64,000 nt of DNA from an uncultured SAR86 cluster bacterium (lineage in GTDB: Bacteria; Pseudomonadota; Gammaproteobacteria; Magnimaribacterales; D2472), in contig CACJJI010000002.1 of the NCBI GenBank assembly GCA_902593675.1, positions 227,996 to 291,995 of the forward strand, written 5' to 3'. The stretch's first letter is position 1. Each line of letters begins with the position of its first letter. Under the pieces are notes generated by a model. The model searched no databases and was not told the origin of the DNA. It saw only the letters and a list, made by a program, of their open reading frames with translations. Both the position numbers and the translations under genes were made by a program. This document shows positions 20,084 to 28,416 of this stretch, in pieces.

Positions 20084-21070
20084 TTATCTAAGCAGCTTCC
20101 CTACAATTTTAGGGCCGTGATAAATAAAACTTGTATAAATTTGAACCAAAGAAGCACCTTTATCCAATTTTGAATTAAAACTTTCTTTACAATCAACGCC
20201 GCCTACTCCAATTTTAAGTAAATTTGGAGCGTATGAATGAGCTAATTTCAAAAGCTCATTTGATTTTTCTAGCAAGGGTTTGCCTGACAACCCTCCTTCG
20301 AGATTACTTCGACCATAATATCTTAAATTATCTTTTTCAATTGTGGTATTAGAGGTAATTACCCCATCAAATTCAAATTTCTTAATTGCTTCTATGATTC
20401 CAGTAATAATTTGCTCATCTTCATCTGGTGAAAGTTTAATAAATATAGGTTTATGATATTGCTTCTCTTTACGAGCTAAATTTAAAGCCTCAAATAAAGG
20501 CAAAAAATTTTCTTGTTTATGCAACGATCTTAAATTAGGTGTATTAGGTGAAGAAATATTAACTGTAATATAGTCAGCATATGGGAAAACTTTTTTAAAA
20601 CACTCTATGTAATCATCAACTCTTTTCTGGCCCTCTGAAGTCTTGTTGGCACCAATGTTGACACCCAAAATTCCATTAAAATTCCTCAACTTTATCTTTT
20701 TAACTAAATAATCAACTCCTTTATTATTAAATCCAAGCTTATTAACAATTGCTCCCTGACCAGGAAAACGAAAGATCCTTGGCTTTGGGTTGCCTGATTG
20801 AGCCAGAGGTGTAACTGTACCTACCTCAATGAAGCCAAAGCCCAATGCGCCTAGACAGTCAATAAAATCACCATTTTTATCAAGCCCCGCTGCAATTCCG
20901 AGTCTATTTTTAAAAATTAAACCTTTGAATTCGAATGACTCTGACGAATCTTCATAGGGAAAAAGAATGCTAATGAGATTATATTTATATAGAAAATTTA
21001 GAGCATTTAGAGCTATGGAGTGAGATATTTCAGGAGGCAGTAATCTTAAAAGAAATAATGCAATCCTCAT
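20084..21070 (-). CDS. pyrD: Dihydroorotate dehydrogenase (quinone), class 2
   Basis: 328 aa. FMN enzyme passing electrons from dihydroorotate to quinone in pyrimidine synthesis. Class 2 is indicated by the N-terminal amphipathic helix (LLRLLPPEISHSIALNALNF). Other features are GLAAGLDKNG-type (here GIAAGLDKNG), PRIFRFPGQGAIVNKLGFNN, the catalytic-Ser loop VNISSPNTPNLR and FIKLSPDEDEQ. Starts 21 nt after galU. Confidence 0.97.
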   Translation of the reverse strand: MRIALFLLRLLPPEISHSIALNALNFLYKYNLISILFPYEDSSESFEFKGLIFKNRLGIAAGLDKNGDFIDCLGALGFGFIEVGTVTPLAQSGNPKPRIFRFPGQGAIVNKLGFNNKGVDYLVKKIKLRNFNGILGVNIGANKTSEGQKRVDDYIECFKKVFPYADYITVNISSPNTPNLRSLHKQENFLPLFEALNLARKEKQYHKPIFIKLSPDEDEQIITGIIEAIKKFEFDGVITSNTTIEKDNLRYYGRSNLEGGLSGKPLLEKSNELLKLAHSYAPNLLKIGVGGVDCKESFNSKLDKGASLVQIYTSFIYHGPKIVGKLLR

Positions 21071-21091
21071 CTAAAAGTATCCATATTCACC

Positions 21092-21925
21092 TTAATCATC
21101 AAAAAGTTCTTTGGCGAGATGTTTAATGGCATTCACATAACCATGCCTAGAACCACAGTCAAATTTTTTACCTTCATATAAATGTCCCACTACTTTTTCA
21201 TCATTGAGCATTAGCTTAATTGCATCTGTAAGTTGAACTTCGCCACCAACACTGGGCTTAAGATTTTTTAAATACTTAAAGATGTTGCTAGAAAGAACAT
21301 ATCTTCCAACCACTGCTAGATTTGAAGGTGGATTGGTTTTTGGTTTTTCGACAATATCGTTTAAAAAAAATGAGGTTTTTGTCGAGGAGGATTCATCAAT
21401 AGAGATGACGCCATATTTTTCTATTTCATTTTGTGGAACCTCGTTTACACCAACGATGGAACATTGGTGTTCATCATATGATGAGATCAATTGAGACATA
21501 CATGATGGATTATTAATTATTAAGTCATCTGCTAGAACTATCGCAAAAGCCTCTTCTTGAATTAAATGCTCTGAATGTAAAATAGCATCACCAAGTCCAT
21601 TTTGTGTTTTTTGTCTTACATAAGTGAATTTAACATCCCTAAAAATATCTCGGTTAATTTTTTCTAAAAAACCATCTTTACCAGCATTTTGAAGCTTTTC
21701 TTCAAGTTCAAAGTTTTGATCAAAATGATCCTCTATCGCTCTTTTGGTATGGCTGGTAATAAATATAATCTCAGCAATGCCAGCATTCACAGCCTCTTCA
21801 ACAGCATATTCTATTAATGGCTTGTCAATAATTGGGAGCATTTCTTTTGGAATCGCTTTAGTAGCCGGTAAAAACCGGGTACCTAGGCCTGCTACAGGGA
21901 ATACTGCTTTAGTTATTTTGTTCAT
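21092..21925 (-). CDS. galU: UTP--glucose-1-phosphate uridylyltransferase
   Basis: 277 aa, the GalU length. Makes UDP-glucose, a donor for surface glycans. Motifs: PVAGLGTRFLPATKAIPKEM (nucleotide-binding loop) with LPIIDKPLIEYAVEEA, AIVLADD, and VVGRYVLSSNIFKYL. Starts with ATG 5 nt after the rhomboid gene. May supply the glycan locus at the right of the window. Confidence 0.96.
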   Translation of the reverse strand: MNKITKAVFPVAGLGTRFLPATKAIPKEMLPIIDKPLIEYAVEEAVNAGIAEIIFITSHTKRAIEDHFDQNFELEEKLQNAGKDGFLEKINRDIFRDVKFTYVRQKTQNGLGDAILHSEHLIQEEAFAIVLADDLIINNPSCMSQLISSYDEHQCSIVGVNEVPQNEIEKYGVISIDESSSTKTSFFLNDIVEKPKTNPPSNLAVVGRYVLSSNIFKYLKNLKPSVGGEVQLTDAIKLMLNDEKVVGHLYEGKKFDCGSRHGYVNAIKHLAKELFDD

Positions 21926-21930
21926 GCTAA

Positions 21931-22533
21931 TTAAAACTTTAAAGTGTATCTAGCTATTATGCCAAGTATAAACCCAGCTATCATACCAACTAAATGAGCG
22001 ATATTTGCAACATTTCCAAAACCAAAAATCTTTAATAATCCTGTAAAGCCAATCAATAGCCAAATAAACATAAAAATGTATAAGGCATTTGGCAGATCAT
22101 ACCTTTGACCCCTGTTGTCTAGATCCAATATAAAACAATATCCTAAAAGGCCATAGACAGCTCCACTCAGCCCCCCAAATAGATAATCACCAGTTATAAA
22201 ATATTGTCCAAGATTGCTCGACAAACCTGAAATTAAAAATAAAGTTAAAAAGATTCCTCTCCCATCAATAATTTCAATTCTTGATCCCAGTATATAAATC
22301 CATAGACAATTAAATATTAGGTGAGTAAGTGAAAAATGAAGAAAGGTTGGAGAGATGAGTCGCCACCATTCCTGAGAAACTATGTAAGTATTCTGAAATG
22401 ATGGATATAAATTTGATCCACTACTTTTTAGAAAAAGAAATGGCTCAAGCAGACTGCTAAAACCAAAATTCGTAATAAAACTAAGTAATACAGCAATCGC
22501 AATAATAAAAAAGTATGGAGAGTTAGTATTCAA
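21931..22533 (-). CDS. Rhomboid-family intramembrane serine protease
   Basis: About 200 aa with six or more membrane helices. The catalytic dyad is visible: Ser in GGLSGAVYGLLGY and His in ANIAHLVGMIAG. The HFSLTHLIFN loop gives the conserved His/Asn of the oxyanion region. The frame is open to a TTG at 22572 inside nadK. TTG 22533, 2 nt after the nadK stop, avoids that 37-bp overlap and removes a hydrophilic stretch before the first helix, so it is preferred with modest certainty. Substrate unknown. Confidence 0.86.
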   Translation of the reverse strand: MNTNSPYFFIIAIAVLLSFITNFGFSSLLEPFLFLKSSGSNLYPSFQNTYIVSQEWWRLISPTFLHFSLTHLIFNCLWIYILGSRIEIIDGRGIFLTLFLISGLSSNLGQYFITGDYLFGGLSGAVYGLLGYCFILDLDNRGQRYDLPNALYIFMFIWLLIGFTGLLKIFGFGNVANIAHLVGMIAGFILGIIARYTLKF

Positions 22534-22535
22534 AT

Positions 22536-23399
22536 TTAATGGTTTTTCTTGGCAGTAATATCTAAGCTCCAACCAAGTTTTTCTCTACAGGCCTCATAAA
22601 AATCATTATCTGATGGATGAATAATTTTTAAAGATGAATCCTTTTTAGAAATATGAATAGATTTATTATATTCAACAGGTATGTCTTTTTGACCGTCTAC
22701 ACAAACCATAGCATGCTCTAAAGGCCCTTCGATAAGTTGAATTTCCAAAGATTTCTTGTTCGAAACTATTAAGGGTCTAGATGAGAGGCTCTGTGACATC
22801 ATTGGGATAATGTTCCAAATATTTAATTCTGGATGAACTATTGATCCTCCTGCAGATAATGCATATGCAGTGGACCCGGTTGGAGTTGCAACGATTAATC
22901 CATCTGATCGTTGTTCATATACAGTTTTCCCATCTATCAATAGTCTGTATCTCATAAGCTGAGCATAAGATCCAGAATGAATTAATACTTCGTTAAGACC
23001 AAAAACTTCCTTGTCTGAGAATTTCGCTTCAACTAAACTTCTTTCTTCAAGGATATAGTTGCCCTTGAAAACATCATTGATGACTGATTCAAAGTTTTCA
23101 ATATTTACATCAGTTAAAAAACCAACAGCACCCATATTGATTCCTAAGATTGGGATCTCATTTTCGATAAATTTTCTTGCCGCTCCCAATAAAGTACCGT
23201 CACCACCAAATACAACTATTAAATCAACAGAATTATTAAATTTTTCAAGATCGACAATGTCTACCCCTTCGTAATCAATCTGATCGGTTGAATAAATAGT
23301 CTTAGTGTTTTTCATCAAAACACTAAGCAACCCACCTACAATAGAGGATTCACTTGATGAGAGGCTTTTTTTTGAAACAATGCCTATATTTTTAAACAT
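22536..23399 (-). CDS. nadK: NAD kinase
   Basis: 287 aa from ATG 23399. Phosphorylates NAD to NADP. Motifs: VVFGGDGTLLGAAR (GGDG loop), ILGINMGAVGFLTD, NEVLIHSGSYAQL and SDGLIVATPTGSTAYALSAGG. An ATG 27 nt upstream exists, but the homologous N-terminus begins at FKNIGIV. A TATAAT lies 7 nt before 23399, inside the upstream extension, also arguing for the shorter form. It heads the series to topA. Confidence 0.95.
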   Translation of the reverse strand: MFKNIGIVSKKSLSSSESSIVGGLLSVLMKNTKTIYSTDQIDYEGVDIVDLEKFNNSVDLIVVFGGDGTLLGAARKFIENEIPILGINMGAVGFLTDVNIENFESVINDVFKGNYILEERSLVEAKFSDKEVFGLNEVLIHSGSYAQLMRYRLLIDGKTVYEQRSDGLIVATPTGSTAYALSAGGSIVHPELNIWNIIPMMSQSLSSRPLIVSNKKSLEIQLIEGPLEHAMVCVDGQKDIPVEYNKSIHISKKDSSLKIIHPSDNDFYEACREKLGWSLDITAKKNH

Positions 23400-23406
23400 G
23401 CGAGCA

Positions 23407-23412
23407 ATTATA
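23407..23412 (-). promoter_or_regulatory. Candidate -10 element for nadK, leaderless geometry
   Basis: TATAAT on the minus strand with 7 nt to the nadK ATG, the same spacing as at aroC. A TTGCTT 19 bp upstream is a weak -35 candidate. It lies in the divergent interval shared with the sirtuin gene. Confidence 0.5.
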
Positions 23413-23441
23413 CTCTCTGAAGTCAATTTAAAAGCAAATTT

Positions 23442-24188
23442 GTGAATACATTTAATGAAATTATTAGGCTAGTAAAAGCTAGTGACCGAACAGTAATTTT
23501 AACTGGTGCTGGTATAAGCACAGAATCTGGGCTGCCTGATTTTAGAAGTAATAATGGTTTTTGGACTAAAAATAAACCTATTCAATTCAAAGAATTTTTG
23601 TTAAGTGAAGAAAAGCAAAGGTTATCATGGGAGAGAAATATTGAGCTCCATTCGCTTCTTAAAAACATAAAGCCAAACATAGGGCATGCTTTTGTCGAAA
23701 AAACCATTAGATTGCAAAAAAACAATTTTTTAATAACTCAAAACATTGATGGGTTACATCAAAAATCGGGGGTCAGTAAAAATAAAATCATAGAGATTCA
23801 TGGTAGTGCCATTGAAGCTGCATGCTTGGAGTGTGAAGCAAAACAAAATATTTTAGATTTCCATGATGCTATTAAATCTAAAATTCCATTACCAAAATGC
23901 TCTGTTTGTGGTGGCGTTGTGAAGGTAGCCACTATCTCTTTTGGTCAGCCTATGAATGAAATCGATATGATGCATGCCTCAAAAATTGTCGAGGAGAGCG
24001 ATTTAATGATTGTTATGGGCTCATCTTTAAAAGTAATGCCTGCAGGAAAGCTGCCTAATTTAGCAATGCAATCAGGGTCAAAGCTTATTATCTTAAATAG
24101 AGAAAAAACCCGTTATGACTCAAGTGCAGACATAGTAATTAACGATGAGTTACAGAATATCTGTAGCAAGCTAGTTGAGGAGCTTTAG
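23442..24188 (+). CDS. Sir2-family NAD-dependent protein deacylase
   Basis: 248 aa with a GTG start; no nearby in-frame ATG. Sirtuin motifs: TGAGISTESGLPDFRS (NAD loop), TQNIDGLHQKSG (catalytic region), IEIHGS with the active His, and one Cys4 zinc module (CLECEAKQ, CSVCGGVV). Removes acyl groups from lysines; bacterial targets include acyl-CoA synthetases, which would suit the neighbouring acyl-CoA genes, but that link is inference. Overlaps the opposing alcohol dehydrogenase end by 4 bp. Confidence 0.92.
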   Translation: MNTFNEIIRLVKASDRTVILTGAGISTESGLPDFRSNNGFWTKNKPIQFKEFLLSEEKQRLSWERNIELHSLLKNIKPNIGHAFVEKTIRLQKNNFLITQNIDGLHQKSGVSKNKIIEIHGSAIEAACLECEAKQNILDFHDAIKSKIPLPKCSVCGGVVKVATISFGQPMNEIDMMHASKIVEESDLMIVMGSSLKVMPAGKLPNLAMQSGSKLIILNREKTRYDSSADIVINDELQNICSKLVEEL

Positions 24189-25231
24189 TCGTGCATTAGG
24201 GCTGCCCTGCCAAGAATTTTGCCATTTTTGAGGTCTTCCAAAGTCTGATTTGCCTGAGAGGCCGGTCTTTTTTCCACAGGGATTGGATCCACCTTTCCAG
24301 ATCTTACAAGCTCCATCAGCTCATGCATATCACCTGGACTACCAGTGTAAGAGCCTTGCACGCCTCTTTCCATGATTGGGATTAGAGGCAAAGGGAGTTT
24401 TAACTCGCCTCCATATAGCCCTACGATGATATACTTACCGCCTTTTCTTAAAAGGTTAGTTCCAAATGCAGTTGACTGTTCTGAACCAACAAAATCTATG
24501 GCAACAGATGCATTGCCACCAGTGATTTCAAAAACTTTCATCATTGCATCCTCGTCCATGGGATTGATAGCAGCTGATGCACCATTTTCAAGAGCTAATT
24601 TGAGCTTTTCTTTTTCTACATCTACAACGATTGGATTGCAGTTGAATGCTGCCTTGGCAATCTGTAAACCCATCATGCCTACACCTCCAACACCAATGAT
24701 AATTAAATCATTGTCAGAATTGTAAGGAGCTCCTTTTTTAAGAGCGCTATAAGCTGTTAGACCTGAACAGGCATAGCTACCAGCTAAATGTTCAGGTGTA
24801 TCTCCTGCATCATGTAAATATTTTGAATCTGGCACTACAACATGATCTCCAAAACCCCCAGGCTGCATAACGCCAATAACAGGGCCTGTATTACATAGAT
24901 GTTCATCGCCATTAGCACAAACGTCACAATTACTGCATCCAATCCATGGATAAACAATCCTTTTATCTCCAACATTAATGTTAGTTGCCTCTGGCCCCAC
25001 TGCTACGACTTCTCCAAAAACTTCATGGCCCAATGTGAATGGATTGGGTACAGGAACAGGTAATTCGTTGCCGCCACCTAAATCAAATGCACCCGAGTGT
25101 ATGTGAACATCGGAATGGCAGACTCCGCAAGCTATAGTTTTAATAATTACCTGACTTCCAGTTGGCTCAGGTGTTGGGGACTCTACTTCTATAAGTGGCT
25201 TTCCGGCCTCCGGAGCTTGGTATGATTTCAT
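24185..25231 (-). CDS. Zinc-dependent alcohol dehydrogenase (MDR family)
   Basis: 348 aa. Catalytic zinc ligands Cys38 (CGVCHSD) and His69-Glu70 (GHE); structural zinc site Cys99, 102, 105 and 113 (GCSNCDVC...HLC). NAD(P) loop IGVGGVGMMGLQIA. Oxidises an alcohol or reduces an aldehyde; no substrate can be read off. Divergent from the acyl-CoA dehydrogenase pair, with a symmetrical TATAAT between them and a possible operator overlapping its start codon. In an acyclic-terpene scenario it could act on citronellol/geraniol-type alcohols; that is speculation. Confidence 0.9.
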   Translation of the reverse strand: MKSYQAPEAGKPLIEVESPTPEPTGSQVIIKTIACGVCHSDVHIHSGAFDLGGGNELPVPVPNPFTLGHEVFGEVVAVGPEATNINVGDKRIVYPWIGCSNCDVCANGDEHLCNTGPVIGVMQPGGFGDHVVVPDSKYLHDAGDTPEHLAGSYACSGLTAYSALKKGAPYNSDNDLIIIGVGGVGMMGLQIAKAAFNCNPIVVDVEKEKLKLALENGASAAINPMDEDAMMKVFEITGGNASVAIDFVGSEQSTAFGTNLLRKGGKYIIVGLYGGELKLPLPLIPIMERGVQGSYTGSPGDMHELMELVRSGKVDPIPVEKRPASQANQTLEDLKNGKILGRAALMHD

Positions 25232-25246
25232 ATTTTAAATTACCAA
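25217..25246. promoter_or_regulatory. Weak third copy of the GGTA-N18-TACC inverted repeat
   Basis: TTGGTA (25217-25222) and TACCAA (25241-25246) form an 18-bp-spaced inverted repeat. In the register of the two better copies it reads GGTATG-N14-ATTACC, one half degenerate. It overlaps the alcohol dehydrogenase start codon and the putative -35 of the acyl-CoA dehydrogenase promoter. It could be chance; the identical geometry is the argument for it. Confidence 0.4.
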
Positions 25247-25269
25247 AAAAATGATTACTTGATTATAAT
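25240..25269 (+). promoter_or_regulatory. Candidate promoter for the first acyl-CoA dehydrogenase pair
   Basis: TTACCA (25240-25245) and TATAAT (25264-25269) with an 18-bp spacer, 36 nt before the ATG at 25306. The overlapping ATTATA reads TATAAT on the other strand (25262-25267), so the same element may serve the divergent alcohol dehydrogenase. Confidence 0.5.
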
Positions 25270-25305
25270 AACTGCTCTTTTAATAAGCGCAAGCAATCAA
25301 AAAAT

Positions 25306-26490
25306 ATGGAACATTTAGAACATTTTAGACAAGAAGTTAGGGATTGGTTAGAGGAAAACTGCCCTCCTTCCATGAGGACTCCGCTCGTGCCTGAAGAAGA
25401 AGTTTGGGGCGGCAGAAATGCAGAATATGTTAATCCTGAATCGAAATTATGGCTTGAGAGAATGGGCAACAAAGGTTGGACTGCTCCCAATTTACCAAAG
25501 GAATATGGTGGCGGGGGTCTAGACAGAGATCAAACCAAAGTCCTTCATCAGGAGCTATATAGAATTAAAGCAAGACCAGCGTTAAATAGCTTTGGTATAT
25601 GGATGTTAGCACCATGCATAATTGAATTTGGTTCAGAAGAGCAAAAAAGAGAACATCTTCCAAAAATCATCAAAGGAGAAATTAGATGGTGCCAAGGTTA
25701 CTCCGAGCCTGGTTCAGGATCTGATCTGGCTAGTCTCTCTACTAAGGCAGAGGATATGGGCGATCATTATTTAGTTAACGGTCAAAAAGTTTGGACTTCC
25801 TATGCTGATAAAGCAGATTGGATATTTGCTCTGGTTAGAACTGGTCCAAAAGAGCCAAAACATAATGGAATTAGTTTTTTACTTATTGATATGGCTACTG
25901 AGGGAGTTAGCACCAAACCAATCACACTTATCAGTGGTAAATCCCCGTTTTGTGAAACTTTTTTTGATAATGTTAAAGCTCCAAAAGAAAATCTAGTTGG
26001 TGTAGAAAATTCTGGCTGGACGATAGCAAAAAAACTCTTGCAACATGAAAGAAACTTTATTTCCAATTTTGGTCTTGCTGGAGGCGGGACTGGGTCTGGA
26101 GCAGATGTTGTAAACATTGCTAAAAAATATTTAGGTGAGACTAATGGCCAAATAGCCAATCAAGCTCACAGAGAAAATATTACATTACATAAGATGAAAG
26201 AGCATGCATTTGGATTAACCTTGCAGCGCTCTGGAGATGAGGGTGCAAAGGCTTCAGCAGCATCATCAATGTTCAAATACTACGGTACTGAACATAACAA
26301 AGATCGCTACGAGCTAATGATTGCCGCCATGGGAAATAAAGGCTTAGGTTGGACAAACGAGGGTTTTTCAGATGATGAGCAAGCCATAACGAAAGCGTGG
26401 CTGAGAACTAAAGCTAACTCAATTGAGGGAGGGACTTCTGAAGTTCAACTCAATGTTATTTCTAGAAGAGTTCTAGATCTACCTAACTAA
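25306..26490 (+). CDS. Acyl-CoA dehydrogenase, first (alpha-type) member of pair 1
   Basis: 394 aa, flavin-dependent alpha,beta-dehydrogenation of an acyl-CoA. N-terminal helical domain; the middle domain has WCQGYSEPGSGSDLASL and VNGQKVWTSYAD. The C-terminus has SIEGGTSEVQLNVISRRVL, retaining the Glu-Gly of the classic catalytic-base loop. The RKQFG FAD motif of ordinary homotetramers is absent, whereas the next gene has it. This complementary pattern suggests a heteromer like the mycobacterial FadE pairs. Substrate unknown, possibly branched or isoprenoid. Confidence 0.92.
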   Translation: MEHLEHFRQEVRDWLEENCPPSMRTPLVPEEEVWGGRNAEYVNPESKLWLERMGNKGWTAPNLPKEYGGGGLDRDQTKVLHQELYRIKARPALNSFGIWMLAPCIIEFGSEEQKREHLPKIIKGEIRWCQGYSEPGSGSDLASLSTKAEDMGDHYLVNGQKVWTSYADKADWIFALVRTGPKEPKHNGISFLLIDMATEGVSTKPITLISGKSPFCETFFDNVKAPKENLVGVENSGWTIAKKLLQHERNFISNFGLAGGGTGSGADVVNIAKKYLGETNGQIANQAHRENITLHKMKEHAFGLTLQRSGDEGAKASAASSMFKYYGTEHNKDRYELMIAAMGNKGLGWTNEGFSDDEQAITKAWLRTKANSIEGGTSEVQLNVISRRVLDLPN

Positions 26491-26497
26491 GGAACAT

Positions 26498-27637
26498 ATG
26501 AAATTAATACTTTCAGAAGAACAACAGTTTTTAAAAGATACTGCTCAAAGTTTTGCTAGAGATAAAACGCCTGTAACTCATTTTCGAGAAATGCGAGATA
26601 ATGAAAATAGCCAATGCTGGGATGAGTCAGTATGGAAAGAAATGGTCGAGTTGGGCTGGTCTGGGATTCTTGTTCCTGAGAAATTCGGTGGTTCAGAATT
26701 TGGGATGGCTGGTATCAGTGTAATCATGCAGGAATTGGGTAAAACTCTTACACCCTCTCCCATATTATCGACATCCGTTCTTGGAGTCTCAGCGATCAAT
26801 ATGCTTGGCTCAGATATACAAAAAGAAAATTATCTGCCAAAAATAGCAGCTGGTGAGCTAACGACCGCATTAGCAATTGACGAAGGCAATCATCATGATC
26901 CTTTTGCCATTGAAGCCACTGCGGTTCTTGATGGAGATGGGTGGATATTGAATGGAAAAAAAGTATTTGTTGTGGATGGCGCAAGTGCTGATACTGTTTT
27001 GTTAGTTGTACGAACTTCTGGTAAATCAGGAGAATCAAATGGAATCTCTGTATTTGCTGCAAACAATGATAGCCCTGGGCTAAATATAACAAAGATTGCA
27101 ACTGCTGATTCTAGAAATTATGCAAACATTGAGATGTCTGATCTTAAATTAGACCAAAATGCCTTATTGGGCGAGCAAGACTTAGCCGGTGAAACCCTTG
27201 AGAAAATTCTTGATTTAGGTCGCATTGCTATTTCAGCAGAGATGTTAGGAAACACCGAAGAAGCTTTTGAGGTCACAGTTAATTACCTTAAAGAAAGAAA
27301 ACAATTTGGTGTGCAGATTGGGTCATTTCAAGCGCTTCAACACAGAGCAGCAAAAATGTTTTGCGAAATTGAATTAACAAAATCAGCTGTGATTGCTGCC
27401 ATGCATGCTGCAGATGAAAATTCAAATGAGCTAGAAAGACTTGCAAGCCTTGCTAAGTTTCAAGCTGGAGAAACACTCCATCTAGTAAGCAATGAAGCAA
27501 TCCAAATGCATGGTGGTATAGGTGTAACTGACGAATATGATATTGGTTTCTATCTTAAAAGAGCTCGAGTGGCCGAACAGATCTTTGGAACCTCAGAATT
27601 TCATCAAGCCAGGTATGCAGATATAAGCGGTTTCTGA
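26498..27637 (+). CDS. Acyl-CoA dehydrogenase, second (beta-type) member of pair 1
   Basis: 379 aa. Preceded by AAGGAA and starting 7 nt after its partner. Retains RKQFGVQIGSFQALQH (FAD-contacting Arg) and QMHGGIGVTDEYD. The C-terminal loop reads AEQIFGTSEFH, with Phe where the catalytic Glu is expected. Likely supplies FAD contacts while the upstream subunit supplies catalysis. Its TGA overlaps the mazG ATG by one base. Confidence 0.92.
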   Translation: MKLILSEEQQFLKDTAQSFARDKTPVTHFREMRDNENSQCWDESVWKEMVELGWSGILVPEKFGGSEFGMAGISVIMQELGKTLTPSPILSTSVLGVSAINMLGSDIQKENYLPKIAAGELTTALAIDEGNHHDPFAIEATAVLDGDGWILNGKKVFVVDGASADTVLLVVRTSGKSGESNGISVFAANNDSPGLNITKIATADSRNYANIEMSDLKLDQNALLGEQDLAGETLEKILDLGRIAISAEMLGNTEEAFEVTVNYLKERKQFGVQIGSFQALQHRAAKMFCEIELTKSAVIAAMHAADENSNELERLASLAKFQAGETLHLVSNEAIQMHGGIGVTDEYDIGFYLKRARVAEQIFGTSEFHQARYADISGF

Positions 27638-28416
27638 TGTCCTCAATCAAAACCTTGCTCGTGACAATGCGCATGCTTCGAGACAAGGATAATGGATGCC
27701 CATGGGATATCGAACAAACCCTTGAATCTCTGTCCCCGTGCGTTGTAGAGGAAGCGTATGAGGTCTCAGATGCCATCGCTAACAAAGATTATGAAAATCT
27801 TAAAGAGGAGCTTGGAGATGTTTTACTTCAAGTTATATTTCAGGCAGAGATAGCCAATGAGTCAGACTTATTTAACTTTGATGAGATAGTTGATTCATTA
27901 AATAAAAAATTGATTAGAAGACATCCTCATGTCTTTGATGGAGCCTCAAAACCTCTTTCAGCTAAAGAGCAAACCCAAGCATGGGATGAAATAAAAGCAC
28001 AAGAAAAAAACCAAAAGGATATACACAAAACCTTTGCTGATATACCTGCATCACTCCCCCCAATCTTAAAAGCAAAAAAAATACAAAAAAAAGCTGCCAA
28101 AAAAGGTTTCGACTGGAAAGAAAGCATTGATGTTATCGAAAAGGTTGAAGAAGAGTTAAAAGAGCTCAAACATGAAATCCAGCAAAATAACAAAGAAAAT
28201 AGCCTAGAAGAATTAGGAGATTTACTGTTTTCTATCATTAATTTAAGTCGACACTTAAAAATCGATGCAAGTGAAGCTATTAATCAAGCCAATCATAAAT
28301 TTGTAAAGCGCTTTAGGTTGATGGAAGAAGAGATTGCTAAAGATAAAAAAGAACTAGACAATCTTTCGCCTGAGGAGCTAGAAGAATTTTGGGTTAAAAT
28401 AAAATTGCATGGGTAA
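27637..28416 (+). CDS. mazG: Nucleoside triphosphate pyrophosphohydrolase MazG
   Basis: 259 aa with two MazG repeats. The first has CPWDIEQTLESL and the EExxD-type EEAYEVSDAI with KEELGDVLLQV; the second has EELKELKHEI with EELGDLLFSIINL. Hydrolyses NTPs to NMP and pyrophosphate, a house-cleaning role. The start codon shares one base with the acyl-CoA dehydrogenase stop (TGATG). Cotranscription with fatty-acid genes looks accidental or stress-linked. Confidence 0.95.
   Translation: MSSIKTLLVTMRMLRDKDNGCPWDIEQTLESLSPCVVEEAYEVSDAIANKDYENLKEELGDVLLQVIFQAEIANESDLFNFDEIVDSLNKKLIRRHPHVFDGASKPLSAKEQTQAWDEIKAQEKNQKDIHKTFADIPASLPPILKAKKIQKKAAKKGFDWKESIDVIEKVEEELKELKHEIQQNNKENSLEELGDLLFSIINLSRHLKIDASEAINQANHKFVKRFRLMEEEIAKDKKELDNLSPEELEEFWVKIKLHG

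Noticed and set aside
25263..25490. Minus-strand open frame over the start of acyl-CoA dehydrogenase pair 1
   Set aside because: Antisense to a confident coding region and overlaps the promoter; no motifs.
26796..27101. Minus-strand Gln/His/Leu-rich frame inside the second acyl-CoA dehydrogenase
   Set aside because: Composition is that of an antisense frame and it is fully contained in a confident gene.
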